Shown here: positions 15,358 to 24,448 of the stretch, piece after piece
Numbering within the stretch: the first letter of the stretch is position 1
Layout of the letters: each line of letters begins with the position of its first letter
From: Bauldia litoralis
GTDB taxonomy: Bacteria > Pseudomonadota > Alphaproteobacteria > Rhizobiales > Kaistiaceae
Direction: 5' to 3'
NCBI GenBank assembly: GCA_945882315.1
Contig: CAMCWB010000006.1
Span: 1 to 64,000, forward strand
Length of the DNA: 64,000 nucleotides
Made by a program: the position numbers and the translations under genes
Notes under the pieces: model-generated
The model's input: the letters and a program-made list of their open reading frames with translations, nothing else
The model's database searches: none
Told to the model about the DNA's origin: nothing

Positions 15358-16344
15358 CTATTGCGGCTGGATGTCGGCCTTCTCGACCAGCGTCCGCGAG
15401 TCCTCGACCTCTTTCTTGAGATAGGCGGCGAAGGCTTCCGGTCCGTCGTCAATCGGGCTCATGCCGAGGTCGATGATCCTCTGCTTGATCGTCGGGTCGG
15501 CGATGGCGGCTTTGATCGCCGCGCCGATCTTGGCGCGCACCGGCTCGGGCGTTCCCTTCGGCACCAGGGCGCCGAACCAGCCGAGGAAGACGAAATCGGG
15601 GATCGTTTCCGCGGCGGTGGGGATATCCGGCGCAAAGCTCGTCCGCTCTTTCGAGGTCATGGCCAGCGCCCGGACCTTGCCGTCCTCGATGAAGGGCTTC
15701 GAGGCCGAGTAGAGGGCGCATTCCATGTCGGTCTCGCCCGAGACGACGGAGGTGAGCGCCTGGCCGCCGCCGGCATAGGGGATTTCGACAAAGTCGATGC
15801 CGGCCTGCAGCTTGAGGAGTTCGAGGCAGATATGCGTCGGCGAACCGACGCCGGCATGGGCCGCGTTCAACTCGCCGGGCTTCTCCTTCGCCAGCGCGAC
15901 GAACTCACCGAGCGTCTTCGCTTCGAGATCGGGGTTCGCGATGAAGACCTGATAGATCTCGGCGAAGCGGATGATCGGATCGAAGCTTTCGACGACGTCG
16001 TATTTCAGGTCCTTGTAGAGCGACATGCCGACGGTGTGGTTCGCATTGGCGAGCAGGATCGTATAGCCGTCCGGCGCCGCTTCGGCCGCGACCGCGGCGC
16101 CGATCGTCGCGCCGGCGCCCTCTATGTTCTGGACCACCACCGATTGGCCGAGAATCTCCGACAGCTTCGGCGCGATAAGGCGCGAGATGATGTCGAAGCC
16201 GCCGCCGGCCGAGCTGGGGGCAATCCAGGTGATCGGCTTGTTCGGGTAATCCTGGGCGCTTGCCGCGCCCGGCGACAGGACCGCCGCGATTGCGGCAATC
16301 GCGGCGACAAAAGTGGCTCTCGGATTCTTGAAGGCATGGTCCAT
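15358..16344 (-). CDS. Tripartite tricarboxylate transporter-type binding protein (TctC/Bug)
   Basis: This is a 328-residue periplasmic binding protein of the Bug/TctC family. It has a signal peptide (FVAAIAAIAAVLSPGAASAQ) and the typical start YPNKPITWIAPSSAGGGFD, then VQNIEGAGATIGAAVAAEA, YTILLANANHTVG and the C-terminal ADPTIKQRIIDLGM. Family members bind carboxylates and related small molecules. No tctA or tctB membrane genes are nearby, which is common because this family is greatly expanded and many copies are orphans or serve signalling. The gene lies between RidA and the broken amidohydrolase and faces left with them. The ligand may be the substrate of the neighbouring hydrolases. Confidence 0.88.
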   Translation of the reverse strand: MDHAFKNPRATFVAAIAAIAAVLSPGAASAQDYPNKPITWIAPSSAGGGFDIISRLIAPKLSEILGQSVVVQNIEGAGATIGAAVAAEAAPDGYTILLANANHTVGMSLYKDLKYDVVESFDPIIRFAEIYQVFIANPDLEAKTLGEFVALAKEKPGELNAAHAGVGSPTHICLELLKLQAGIDFVEIPYAGGGQALTSVVSGETDMECALYSASKPFIEDGKVRALAMTSKERTSFAPDIPTAAETIPDFVFLGWFGALVPKGTPEPVRAKIGAAIKAAIADPTIKQRIIDLGMSPIDDGPEAFAAYLKKEVEDSRTLVEKADIQPQ

Positions 16345-16408
16345 TCTGGTTCTCCCTTCGAATGGTTCGATACGGGTGCCCGCGTGACGGGCTGAAGCGG
16401 ATTCTGTT

Positions 16409-16759
16409 CTAGTCTAGCGCCGCGATCACCATGATCTCGACCAGCAGTTGCGGCCGCGCCAGCGCCGCCTGGATGGTGGCGCGGGCCGGCGTGTTGCCGG
16501 TCGAGACCCACGCGTCCCAGACCTCGTTCATCTCGCCGAAGCGGCTGATGTCGGACAGGAAGATCTGCGCCGAGAGGAGCTTCGACTTGTCGGTGCCGGC
16601 TTCCTTGAGGAGCCCATCGATGGTCGCCAGAATCTGCTTGGTCTGCTCGCCGACCGAGGGGACGGGGTTTCCGGCCACCTGTCCGGCGAGATAGACGGTG
16701 TTTCCGTGGACGACGGCCTGGGCCATCCGCGGCCCGGCCTCGATACGCTTGATCGGCAT
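16409..16759 (-). CDS. RidA/YjgF/UK114 family protein
   Basis: This is a 116-residue RidA-family enamine/imine deaminase. Conserved text includes VHGNTVYLAGQV and the ending NTPARATIQAALARPQLLVE with the family Arg, followed by VEIMVIAAL. The ATG at 16759 is preceded by AGGAG at good spacing; longer in-frame readings are antisense to the downstream betaine-binding gene and are not real. RidA proteins hydrolyse reactive 2-aminoacrylate-type enamines, and pathway-specific members occur in many catabolic clusters. It is probably first in the leftward RidA-TctC-amidohydrolase unit. It diverges from the betaine uptake operon across a 234-bp intergenic region that should carry both promoters. Confidence 0.88.
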   Translation of the reverse strand: MPIKRIEAGPRMAQAVVHGNTVYLAGQVAGNPVPSVGEQTKQILATIDGLLKEAGTDKSKLLSAQIFLSDISRFGEMNEVWDAWVSTGNTPARATIQAALARPQLLVEIMVIAALD

Positions 16760-16993
16760 GAATTCTGTCTCCTGTTTCAGGCAATTTCGTAAGGCGCGCG
16801 ACTGATAGCGCATTGCTCCCTGGCGCGACAGTCGGATGTGTTTTCTTATACGGACATTGACAAGTCTCGAAGCACACAGCGAAAATCTCCACCGAGGGCG
16901 GGGCCCTCGTGAGACTTCCAGGAGGCCGGAAGACGATCCGGCGAACCGTGTTCGCTGGTTTATGGCTTGCCCCACCCCGTCGGAGGTTTTCAC

Positions 16994-17962
16994 ATGGATG
17001 CCAGAAGTATGAGATTTTCGGCGGCCGTGATGGCGCTCGCGCTGGCTGCCGGAATATCCGCCTCGAGTCCCGCCTTTGCCGAAGCCGAGTCCCAGGATCC
17101 GATCAAGCTGACCCTGCATGACTGGACCGGGCAGCTCATCACCACCAAGATCATGGGCGAGGTCCTGAAGAAGCTCGGCTACAATGTCGAATATGTTCAG
17201 GCCGATTATCTCGCCCAGTTCGCCGGCCTCGAAACCGGCGACCTGACGGCGGCCATGGAGATCTGGGCGACCACCGGCCAGGAGGCCTCCGACAAGGCCG
17301 TTGCCACCGGCAATGTCGAAAATCTCGGCAATATCGGTCTGCAGGCCAAGGAAGAGTGGTGGTACCCGGCCTACATGAAGGAGAAATGTCCGGGCCTGCC
17401 CGACTGGACGGCCCTCAAGGAGCCGGCCTGCGTCGAGGCCTTCTCGATTCCGGAGACCGCCCCCAAGGGCCGCTATCTCGGCGGCCCGGTCACCTGGGGC
17501 GGTTTCGATGAGGAGCGCGTCGAGGCGCTCGGCCTCGATTTCGAGGTCGTTCACGCCGGCACCGACGCGGGCCTCTTCGCCGAGCTCGACAGCGCCTATC
17601 AGCGCAAGGCGCCGATCATGCTCTGGGTCTACGCGCCGCATTGGGCGCTGGCCAAATATGAAGGCGAGTGGGTCGATTTTCCGACCTATGAGCCGGCCTG
17701 CTACACCGATCCGGCCTGGGGCGAAAACAAGGAAGCGACGCATGATTGCGGCAAGCCCTTCGGCGAGATCTGGAAGGTCGGCTGGGTCGGCATGAAGGAC
17801 AAGTGGCCGGGCGCCTACAAGGCGGTGAAAGCCTATGAGATGCAGAACGACGAGATGAACGCGCTCATCGTCAATGTCGATATCGACGGCAAGACGGTCG
17901 ATGACGTCGTCGCCGACTGGCTGGTCAAGAACGAAGCCCGCTGGAAGAAATGGGCTGAATAG
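16994..17962 (+). CDS. Glycine betaine/choline-type ABC binding protein (OpuAC/ProX family)
   Basis: This 322-residue periplasmic protein has a signal peptide (VMALALAAGISASSPAFAEA) and an OpuAC domain: IKLTLHDWTGQLITTKIM, LETGDLTAAMEIWATTGQ, EWWYPAYM, and PIMLWVYAPHWAL. It is rich in Trp and Tyr, as expected for a cation-pi cage that binds trimethylammonium groups. The ATG at 16994 follows GGAGG by seven bases. It is the first gene of a long rightward unit with ATPase, permease, kinases and flavin demethylases. Catabolic uptake of betaine, carnitine, choline or a related methylamine is therefore more likely than pure osmoprotection. Confidence 0.87.
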   Translation: MDARSMRFSAAVMALALAAGISASSPAFAEAESQDPIKLTLHDWTGQLITTKIMGEVLKKLGYNVEYVQADYLAQFAGLETGDLTAAMEIWATTGQEASDKAVATGNVENLGNIGLQAKEEWWYPAYMKEKCPGLPDWTALKEPACVEAFSIPETAPKGRYLGGPVTWGGFDEERVEALGLDFEVVHAGTDAGLFAELDSAYQRKAPIMLWVYAPHWALAKYEGEWVDFPTYEPACYTDPAWGENKEATHDCGKPFGEIWKVGWVGMKDKWPGAYKAVKAYEMQNDEMNALIVNVDIDGKTVDDVVADWLVKNEARWKKWAE

Positions 17963-18031
17963 TCACGCCTGCATTGAAGGCGGGGCGGCCGGGCAACCGG
18001 TCGTCCCTGCTTCCGGGAAGAGAAGTCGATA

Positions 18032-19051
18032 ATGGCTGCCGCGGAAGCGAAGCTCGTTTGTCAGTCCGTCTGGAAAGTCTACGGCGCGCGCGACCGTGAG
18101 GTGATTGCGCTCTCCGGTGGCGCTCCCGACGACGCGACGCTCGCCGCTGCCCGTCTCATTCCCGCCGTTCGCGACGTCACCCTCGATGTGCGCGAGGGTG
18201 AGATCTTCGTCATCATGGGTCTGTCCGGCTCCGGCAAGTCGACCCTCGTCCGCTGCATGTCGCGACTCGTCGAGCCCAGCGCCGGGAGGATCCTCTTCGC
18301 CGGCCGCGATCTCCTCAACGCGACGCCGCGCGAGATGATCGACATCCGCCGCCACCGCATGGGCATGGTCTTCCAGCATTTCGCCCTGCTGCCGCATCTC
18401 TCGGTGCTCGGCAACGTCGCCTTTCCGCTCGAAGTGCAGGGCATCGGCCACGCCGCCCGTGAACGCCGCGCCCTCGACATGATCGAGCTTGTCGGCCTCG
18501 ACGGCCGCGAGAACGACTATCCCAACCAATTGTCCGGCGGCCAGCAGCAGCGCGTCGGCATCGCCCGCTCGCTCGCCGTCGAGCCCGAGCTCTGGTTCCT
18601 CGACGAGCCCTTCTCGGCACTCGATCCGCTCATCCGCCGCGAGATGCAGGACGAGTTCCTCCGCCTCCAGAACACGCTCCGCAAGACCATCGTCTTCATC
18701 ACCCATGATTTCGACGAGGCGATCCGGCTCGCCGACCGCATCGCCATCATGAAGGACGGGCGGATCGAGCAGACCGGCACGCCCGAGGATCTCGTCATGC
18801 GGCCGGCGACCCCTTACGTCGCCGAGTTCACCCGCGACGTGCCGAAGGCAAAAGTCCTGACGGTCGCCTCGATCATGCAGCCGGGCGGCGTCGGGGAGGG
18901 CACCGATACGATCCGCGCCGATGCCAAGATCGTCGCCGTGGCGGCGCGGCTTCGCGAGGCGACAGCGCCGGTCGCGGTCGTCGATGCCGCCGGCGTCCGG
19001 GTCGGCTCGGTGGCCCGCGACGCCGTCGTCGATGTCCTGCTGCGGGGCTGA
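18032..19051 (+). CDS. Betaine-type ABC transporter ATP-binding protein (ProV/OpuAA-like)
   Basis: This is a 339-residue ATPase. Walker A is GLSGSGKST, the signature is LSGGQQQRVGIARSL, and Walker B is LWFLDEPFSALD, with the switch His in ITHDFDEA. An insertion before the first strand (VYGARDREVIALSGGAPDDA) is typical of ProV-like proteins. The C-terminal 60 residues (APVAVVDAAGVRVGSVARDA) look like part of a CBS-type regulatory domain, which in OpuA senses ionic strength; only about one half-repeat is present. The stop codon is one base before the permease ATG. Confidence 0.9.
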   Translation: MAAAEAKLVCQSVWKVYGARDREVIALSGGAPDDATLAAARLIPAVRDVTLDVREGEIFVIMGLSGSGKSTLVRCMSRLVEPSAGRILFAGRDLLNATPREMIDIRRHRMGMVFQHFALLPHLSVLGNVAFPLEVQGIGHAARERRALDMIELVGLDGRENDYPNQLSGGQQQRVGIARSLAVEPELWFLDEPFSALDPLIRREMQDEFLRLQNTLRKTIVFITHDFDEAIRLADRIAIMKDGRIEQTGTPEDLVMRPATPYVAEFTRDVPKAKVLTVASIMQPGGVGEGTDTIRADAKIVAVAARLREATAPVAVVDAAGVRVGSVARDAVVDVLLRG

Positions 19052-19052
19052 G

Positions 19053-21095
19053 ATGGCGCTGTCGACCTCCATCGACACCCATGCGCCGACCGGGCCGTTG
19101 CGCCTGTCGGCGATCCGCCTCGCCTGGCTTGCGGTCCTCGGCGCGACGATCCTGCTCTGGGTCGCGGGCGATCGCTTCGCTCCCTGGGCCGTCGCCTATC
19201 CGCGCGCCTGGCAGATCCCGGCGATGCAGTGGATCTCGGCCGTCATGGAGTGGCTCGTCCGCCGCGCCCATTTCGGCCTCTTCACCTTCACCGATCTCAC
19301 CCGCGGTCTCGCCGCGATCATCGAGGTCCCGTATCGCGCGGTGCTCTCCTTGCTCTCGACCGGCTTCCGCATCGGCGAGGGCTCGAACGCCATCCCCATC
19401 CTGCCGCCGCTGTCCTGGATCGCGGTGACGGTGACGGCCGGCCTTCTCGGCCTCTATTCGGGTGGCAGGCGGCTGGCGCTCTTCGTTTCCGCCTGCTTTC
19501 TCTATTTGGCGGTCTTCGGCCAGTGGCAGAGCGCCATGGTCACGCTCGCCTCGATCCTGATCGCTGTCCCGTTCGGCGTTGCCGGCGGCCTCATGCTCGG
19601 CCTCGCCGGCTATCGCTGGCCGGCCTTCGAGCGGGCCATGCGGCCGGTCCTCGACCTCATGCAGACGGTGCCGGTCTTCGCCTATCTCGTGCCGATCCTG
19701 TTCCTCTTCGGCTTCGGGCCGGTGTCCTCGGTGGTCGCGACCATCGTCTATGCGATGCCGCCAATGGTCCGCATCACTATCCTGGCGCTTCGCGGCGTGC
19801 CGGCCGAGATCCGCGACCTCGGCGCGATGACCGGCTGCACGCGGCGGCAGTTGACCTGGAAGATCCTGCTGCCTGCGGCGCGCCCCGGTCTCATGGTCGG
19901 CGTCAACCAGGTCATCATGCTCTCGCTCAACATGGTCATCATCGCCTCGATGATCGGCGCCGGCGGCCTCGGCTTCGATGTTCTGGCCGCTCTCCGCCGC
20001 CTCGATATCGGTGCCGGCATCGAGGCCGGCGTAGCGATCGTCGTGCTCGCCGTTGCCCTTGATCGATTGAGCCAGGCCTTCGCCGTGGATACCGAGACGC
20101 GGAGCCGGCTCGCTGCCCTGAAGCGGTCGGCGCCGCTGGTCGAACGCTTGCCGAACCTCGTGACCGCGCTTGCCGTCATTCTCGCGGCGGGCGTTGTCGG
20201 CCTGTTTGTCGCGCCGGTTCAGAGCTATCCGGCGGCCTGGAACCTGACTACCGGCAGCTTCTGGGAAAACGTCGTCGGCTGGATCAACGTCAACTATTTC
20301 GACCAGATCGACGCCTTCAAAAACATGCTCCTGCTCAACGTGCTGGTGCCGACCAAGCGCTTTCTCGGCGAACTGCCCTGGCTCGGAATCGTCGCGATCC
20401 TGGCGCTCGCCGGCTTCGCCCTGTCCGGCCTCCGGCTGGCCATCCTTTGCGCCGTGCTCAGCCTGCTGATCGCCGCCACCGGCCAATGGGAAAAGGCGAT
20501 GATCACCGTTTATCTCTGCGGCATCTCGGTGTTCTTCGCCTGCCTCATAGGCGTGCCGGTCGCCATATTCGCGGCCAGCCGCGAGGGCGCGTGGCGCATC
20601 GTTCAGGGCGTCATCGACACGCTCCAGACCCTGCCGAGCTTCGTCTATCTCATTCCCGTGGTCATGCTTTTCCGGGTCGGCGATTTCACCGCCATCCTCG
20701 CCGTCGTCGCCTATGCCGTCGCGCCGGTCATCCGCTATACTGCCCTCGGCATCCGTCGGGTCGATCCGCAACTCGTCGAGGCCGGCATCGTATCGGGTTG
20801 CACGCCGTTCCAGATTCTCACCAAGATCAAGCTGAAGCTTGCTCTTCCGGAAATCGTCCTCGGGCTCAATCAAACCATCATGCTGTCGCTCTCCATGGTC
20901 GTGATCACGGCCCTCGTCGGAACCCGTGACCTCGGCCAGGAGGTCTATATCGCGCTCACCAAGGCCGATGTCGGTCGCGGCATCGTCGCCGGCCTCGCGG
21001 TGGCGTTCCTGGCGATCATCGCCGATCGCCTGCTGACGGCGGCGGCGGAGCGCCTCCGCTTCCGCTTCGGGCTGGCGCCGGCGGTGGCGGCATGA
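19053..21095 (+). CDS. Fused betaine-type ABC permease with two ProW domains
   Basis: This is a 680-residue membrane protein in which two ProW-like permease domains are joined. The first coupling loop is GCTRRQLTWKILLPAARPGL (ending GAGGLG), and the second is GCTPFQILTKIKLKLALPEI (ending GTRDLGQ). Each domain has its own set of hydrophobic helices and a large extracytoplasmic loop (around residues 40-100 and 380-430). Most ProW/OpuAB permeases are single-domain homodimers, so this fusion would form a complete pseudo-dimeric pore from one chain. The ATG at 19053 overlaps the preceding gene's end region, and the last four bases overlap the kinase start (ATGA). Confidence 0.88.
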   Translation: MALSTSIDTHAPTGPLRLSAIRLAWLAVLGATILLWVAGDRFAPWAVAYPRAWQIPAMQWISAVMEWLVRRAHFGLFTFTDLTRGLAAIIEVPYRAVLSLLSTGFRIGEGSNAIPILPPLSWIAVTVTAGLLGLYSGGRRLALFVSACFLYLAVFGQWQSAMVTLASILIAVPFGVAGGLMLGLAGYRWPAFERAMRPVLDLMQTVPVFAYLVPILFLFGFGPVSSVVATIVYAMPPMVRITILALRGVPAEIRDLGAMTGCTRRQLTWKILLPAARPGLMVGVNQVIMLSLNMVIIASMIGAGGLGFDVLAALRRLDIGAGIEAGVAIVVLAVALDRLSQAFAVDTETRSRLAALKRSAPLVERLPNLVTALAVILAAGVVGLFVAPVQSYPAAWNLTTGSFWENVVGWINVNYFDQIDAFKNMLLLNVLVPTKRFLGELPWLGIVAILALAGFALSGLRLAILCAVLSLLIAATGQWEKAMITVYLCGISVFFACLIGVPVAIFAASREGAWRIVQGVIDTLQTLPSFVYLIPVVMLFRVGDFTAILAVVAYAVAPVIRYTALGIRRVDPQLVEAGIVSGCTPFQILTKIKLKLALPEIVLGLNQTIMLSLSMVVITALVGTRDLGQEVYIALTKADVGRGIVAGLAVAFLAIIADRLLTAAAERLRFRFGLAPAVAA

Positions 21096-21985
21096 CGGTG
21101 GCTTCCGCCCGCGAGATCGTCTCGCGCCTGTCGATCTGGCGCGGCCCGGTCGCGCCGGAGGCGATCAATGGCGGCATCACCAACGTCAATTTCCTGGTCG
21201 AGGATGCCGGCGAGCGCTTCGTGGTGCGCGTCGGCGACGATATCCCGATCCATCACGTCATGCGCTTCAACGAGCGCGCCGCGAGCCAGGCCGCCTATCT
21301 GGCCGGGATTTCCCCGGAGGTCGTCCATACCGAGCCTGGCGTTCTCGTCATGCGCTTTATCGCCGGCCGCACCTGCACGGCGGAAGATATCCGCGATCCG
21401 GCGCGCCTTGCCGCGATCATGCCGCTCCTCAAGCGCGTCCACCGCGAGGTGCCGAAGCACCTGCGCGGTCCCGTGCTCGCCTTCTGGGTCTTCCACGTCA
21501 TCCGCGACTATGCCCACACCCTCGCCGAAGGCGGCAGCCGCTACACCTCGCGGCTGCCCGAACTGGTCGACAAGGCGACGGAGCTGGAGCTTGCCGTCGG
21601 TCCGGTCGACCTCGTCTTCGGCCACAACGACCTTCTGCCGGGCAACTTCATCGATGACGGGTCGCGCCTCTGGCTGATCGACTGGGATTATGCCGGCCTC
21701 AACTCGCCGCTCTTCGACCTCTCCAATCTCGCCTCGAACAACGAGTTCGATCAGGAGCAGGAGAACTGGATGCTGCGCGCTTATTTCGGCCGCACCCCGG
21801 AGCCGCGCCTCCTCAACAGCTACCGCGCCATGAAATGCGCCTCGCTGCTTCGCGAGGCGATGTGGAGCATGGTCTCCGAGATCCATTCGAAGCTCGACTT
21901 CGACTATGCCGCCTACACGCTCGACTATATGGACCGCTTCGCGCAGGCGCAGGCGAGTTACGACCTGACCAAGGGGGAGGGATGA
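21092..21985 (+). CDS. Choline-kinase-like phosphotransferase, copy 1
   Basis: This is a 297-residue protein of the aminoglycoside phosphotransferase/choline kinase superfamily. It has the Brenner-type motif FGHNDLLPGNF, with catalytic Asp and metal-binding Asn, and the DFG-equivalent LIDWDYAG. The N-terminus GGITNVNFLVED is the nucleotide-binding loop. It overlaps the permease stop and the next oxidoreductase start by ATGA at both ends, so translation is probably coupled. A choline or ethanolamine kinase inside a betaine-demethylation operon is unexpected; it may phosphorylate choline-like or amino-alcohol compounds brought in by the transporter. The true substrate is not known. Confidence 0.82.
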   Translation: MTVASAREIVSRLSIWRGPVAPEAINGGITNVNFLVEDAGERFVVRVGDDIPIHHVMRFNERAASQAAYLAGISPEVVHTEPGVLVMRFIAGRTCTAEDIRDPARLAAIMPLLKRVHREVPKHLRGPVLAFWVFHVIRDYAHTLAEGGSRYTSRLPELVDKATELELAVGPVDLVFGHNDLLPGNFIDDGSRLWLIDWDYAGLNSPLFDLSNLASNNEFDQEQENWMLRAYFGRTPEPRLLNSYRAMKCASLLREAMWSMVSEIHSKLDFDYAAYTLDYMDRFAQAQASYDLTKGEG

Positions 21986-24432
21986 GCGGCGCGTTTCCGT
22001 CCCATGCCGAGATCGTCGTCATCGGCGGCGGCATCATCGGCTGCTCGACCGCCTATCATTTGGCCCGCGATCACAAGGCCGATGTCGTCCTCATCGACCG
22101 TGGCCGCCTGACCGGCGGCTCGACCTGGCACGCCGCCGGCCTCGTCGGCCAGTTGCGGTCCTCCGCCTCGATCACCCAGGTGCTCCGCTATTCGGTCGGC
22201 CTCTACAAGACGCTTGAAGAGGAGACCGGCCTTGCCACCGGCTGGCGCGAGACCGGTTGCCTGCGGCTGGCCCGCAACGAGGATCGCTGGATCGAGTTCA
22301 GGCGCCAGGCGACGACCGCCCATTCCTTCGGCCTCGACATGCATCTGCTGTCGCCCGCCGAGACAAAGGCGCTGTGGCCGTTGATGGAGGTCGACGATCT
22401 TGTCGGTGCCTCCTTCATGCCCTCGGACGGGCAGGCGAGCCCCTCCGATATCACCCAGGCGCTCGCCCGCGGTGCCCGCACCCATGGCGCGCGGCTGCAT
22501 GAGGATATCGCCTGCACCGGCTTCGACATCGTGGATGGCCGCGTCAGGGCCGTGCACACCTCCTCGGCAGGCACCATCGCCTGCGAGAAAGTTGTCGTCT
22601 GCGCCGGCATGTGGTCGCGCCAGATCGCGGCGATGGCCGGCGTCAGCGTGCCGCTCCAGCCGGTCAAGCACCAGTATGTGGTCACCGAGAAGATCGACGG
22701 CATCGTCACCGGCATGGCGACCATCCGCGATCCCGACCGGCGCACCTATTTCAAGGAGGAGGTCGGCGGCCTGGTTTTTGGTGGCTATGAGCCGAACCCG
22801 GTCGCCTGGATGACTGGCGACGTGCCGGCCGATTTCGAGTTCCAGCTCTTCGAGGACGACTGGGACCATTTCGAGCAGCATATGGAAGCCGCGCTCGAAC
22901 GCATCCCGGCCCTCGCTACGGCCGGCATCAAGCAGATGATCAACGGCCCCGAATCCTTCACGCCGGACGGCAACTTCATCCTCGGCGAGGCGCCGGAGGT
23001 GCGGAATTTCTTCGTCGGCGCCGGCTTCAACGCCTTCGGCATCGCCTCGGGTGGCGGCGCCGGCTGGGTGCTGGCCGATTGGGTGAAGGCCGGCGAACAG
23101 CCGATGGATTTGTGGGTCGTCGATATCCGCCGCTTCTCGGGCCTGCATCGCGACCGCGACTGGACGTGCGACCGGACGCTGGAAGCCTATGGCAAGCATT
23201 ACACCATCGCCTATCCGCTCGAGGAATATGAAAGCGGCCGGCCGCGCATCGTCTCGCCGCTCTTCGAGCGCCTGAAGCAGCGCCGCGCCGTGCTGGGCTC
23301 CAAGCTCGGCTGGGAGCGCGCCAACTGGTTCGCGCCGGAAGGCGTCGAGGCGCGCGACATCTATTCTTTTGGTCGCGGCAACTGGTTCGAGCCTGTCGGC
23401 AACGAGCATGCCGCCGCGCGCGAACGCGTCGCCCTTTTCGACCAGTCCTCCTTTGCGAAGTTCGAGATGCGCGGCCGCGATGCCGAAAAGGCGCTGACCT
23501 GGGTCGCCGCCAATGATGTCAGCCGCGCGCCCGGCCGTCTCACCTACACCCAGATGCTCAATTCGCGCGGCTGCATCGAATGCGACCTGACCGTCGCCCG
23601 CCTTGCCGACGATCACTATTACGTCGTCACCGGCACCGGCTTCCGCACCCACGACTTCGCCTGGATTGCGCAGAACATCCCGCAAGGCCTTGATGCGACT
23701 CTCGTCGACGTCACCGAGGATTTCGGCACCCTGTCGCTGATGGGGCCGCACGCCCGCGACGTGCTCGCCGCCGTCACCGGCGCCGATGTCTCCAACGGGG
23801 CCTTTCCGTTTGGCGGCGTCCGCGAGGTCGAGATCGCCGGCGCCAAGGTGAGGGCGCTGCGCGTCACCTATGTCGGCGAGCTTGGCTGGGAACTGCACAT
23901 GCCGATCGGCGACACCGGCACCGTCTTCGACCGCCTGATGGAAGTAGGCGCCGCCTTCGGCATCACGCCGGCCGGTTACCGCGCCATCGAGTCGCTCCGT
24001 CTCGAAAAGGGCTACCGCGCCTGGGGTGCCGACATCACGCCCAACGACAATCCCTTCCAGGCCGGTCTCGGCTGGGCGGTGAAGCTCAAATCGGGTCTGC
24101 CTTTCCTCGGCCGCGGTGCTGCCGAAAAGGCGGCAAACTCGCCGCTCGCCAAGCGCCTGATGACCCTCACATCCGCTGATCCCGCCGTGATGCTGTCCGG
24201 CCGCGAGACGATTCTGCGCGACGGCAAGCCGGTAGGCTACCTGACGAGCGGCGGCTGGGGCTACACGCTCGCCGCCAATATCGGCATGGGCTATGTCCGC
24301 AACCCGGATGGCGTCAGCGACGATTTCCTGAAATCCGGCCGCTACGAGCTGGAGGTCGCCTCGGAGCGCGTCCCGGCAAAGCTTCACATGGGCCCGCTTT
24401 ACGATCCGGCGATGCACCGGATCAAGGCCTGA
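21982..24432 (+). CDS. Dimethylglycine/sarcosine dehydrogenase-like flavoprotein, copy 1
   Basis: This 816-residue enzyme has an N-terminal FAD-dependent DAO domain (GGGIIG at residues 15-20) and a C-terminal GcvT-like folate domain (YVGELGWELHMP, YRAIESLRLEKGYRAWG). The His50 in GGSTWHAAGL matches the residue that holds FAD covalently in mammalian dimethylglycine dehydrogenase. The linker region with GWERANWFAP and NWFEPVGNEH is also as in DMGDH. The expected reaction is oxidative N-demethylation, passing the methyl carbon to tetrahydrofolate. The ATG at 21982 follows GGGGGAGGG and overlaps the kinase stop. Confidence 0.88.
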   Translation: MSGAFPSHAEIVVIGGGIIGCSTAYHLARDHKADVVLIDRGRLTGGSTWHAAGLVGQLRSSASITQVLRYSVGLYKTLEEETGLATGWRETGCLRLARNEDRWIEFRRQATTAHSFGLDMHLLSPAETKALWPLMEVDDLVGASFMPSDGQASPSDITQALARGARTHGARLHEDIACTGFDIVDGRVRAVHTSSAGTIACEKVVVCAGMWSRQIAAMAGVSVPLQPVKHQYVVTEKIDGIVTGMATIRDPDRRTYFKEEVGGLVFGGYEPNPVAWMTGDVPADFEFQLFEDDWDHFEQHMEAALERIPALATAGIKQMINGPESFTPDGNFILGEAPEVRNFFVGAGFNAFGIASGGGAGWVLADWVKAGEQPMDLWVVDIRRFSGLHRDRDWTCDRTLEAYGKHYTIAYPLEEYESGRPRIVSPLFERLKQRRAVLGSKLGWERANWFAPEGVEARDIYSFGRGNWFEPVGNEHAAARERVALFDQSSFAKFEMRGRDAEKALTWVAANDVSRAPGRLTYTQMLNSRGCIECDLTVARLADDHYYVVTGTGFRTHDFAWIAQNIPQGLDATLVDVTEDFGTLSLMGPHARDVLAAVTGADVSNGAFPFGGVREVEIAGAKVRALRVTYVGELGWELHMPIGDTGTVFDRLMEVGAAFGITPAGYRAIESLRLEKGYRAWGADITPNDNPFQAGLGWAVKLKSGLPFLGRGAAEKAANSPLAKRLMTLTSADPAVMLSGRETILRDGKPVGYLTSGGWGYTLAANIGMGYVRNPDGVSDDFLKSGRYELEVASERVPAKLHMGPLYDPAMHRIKA

Positions 24433-24448
24433 CACGAGCGAGCCCTTC

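Noticed and set aside
16760..16993. Glycine-type riboswitch in front of the betaine operon
   Set aside because: Short hairpins exist, but the conserved aptamer core sequences are not present.
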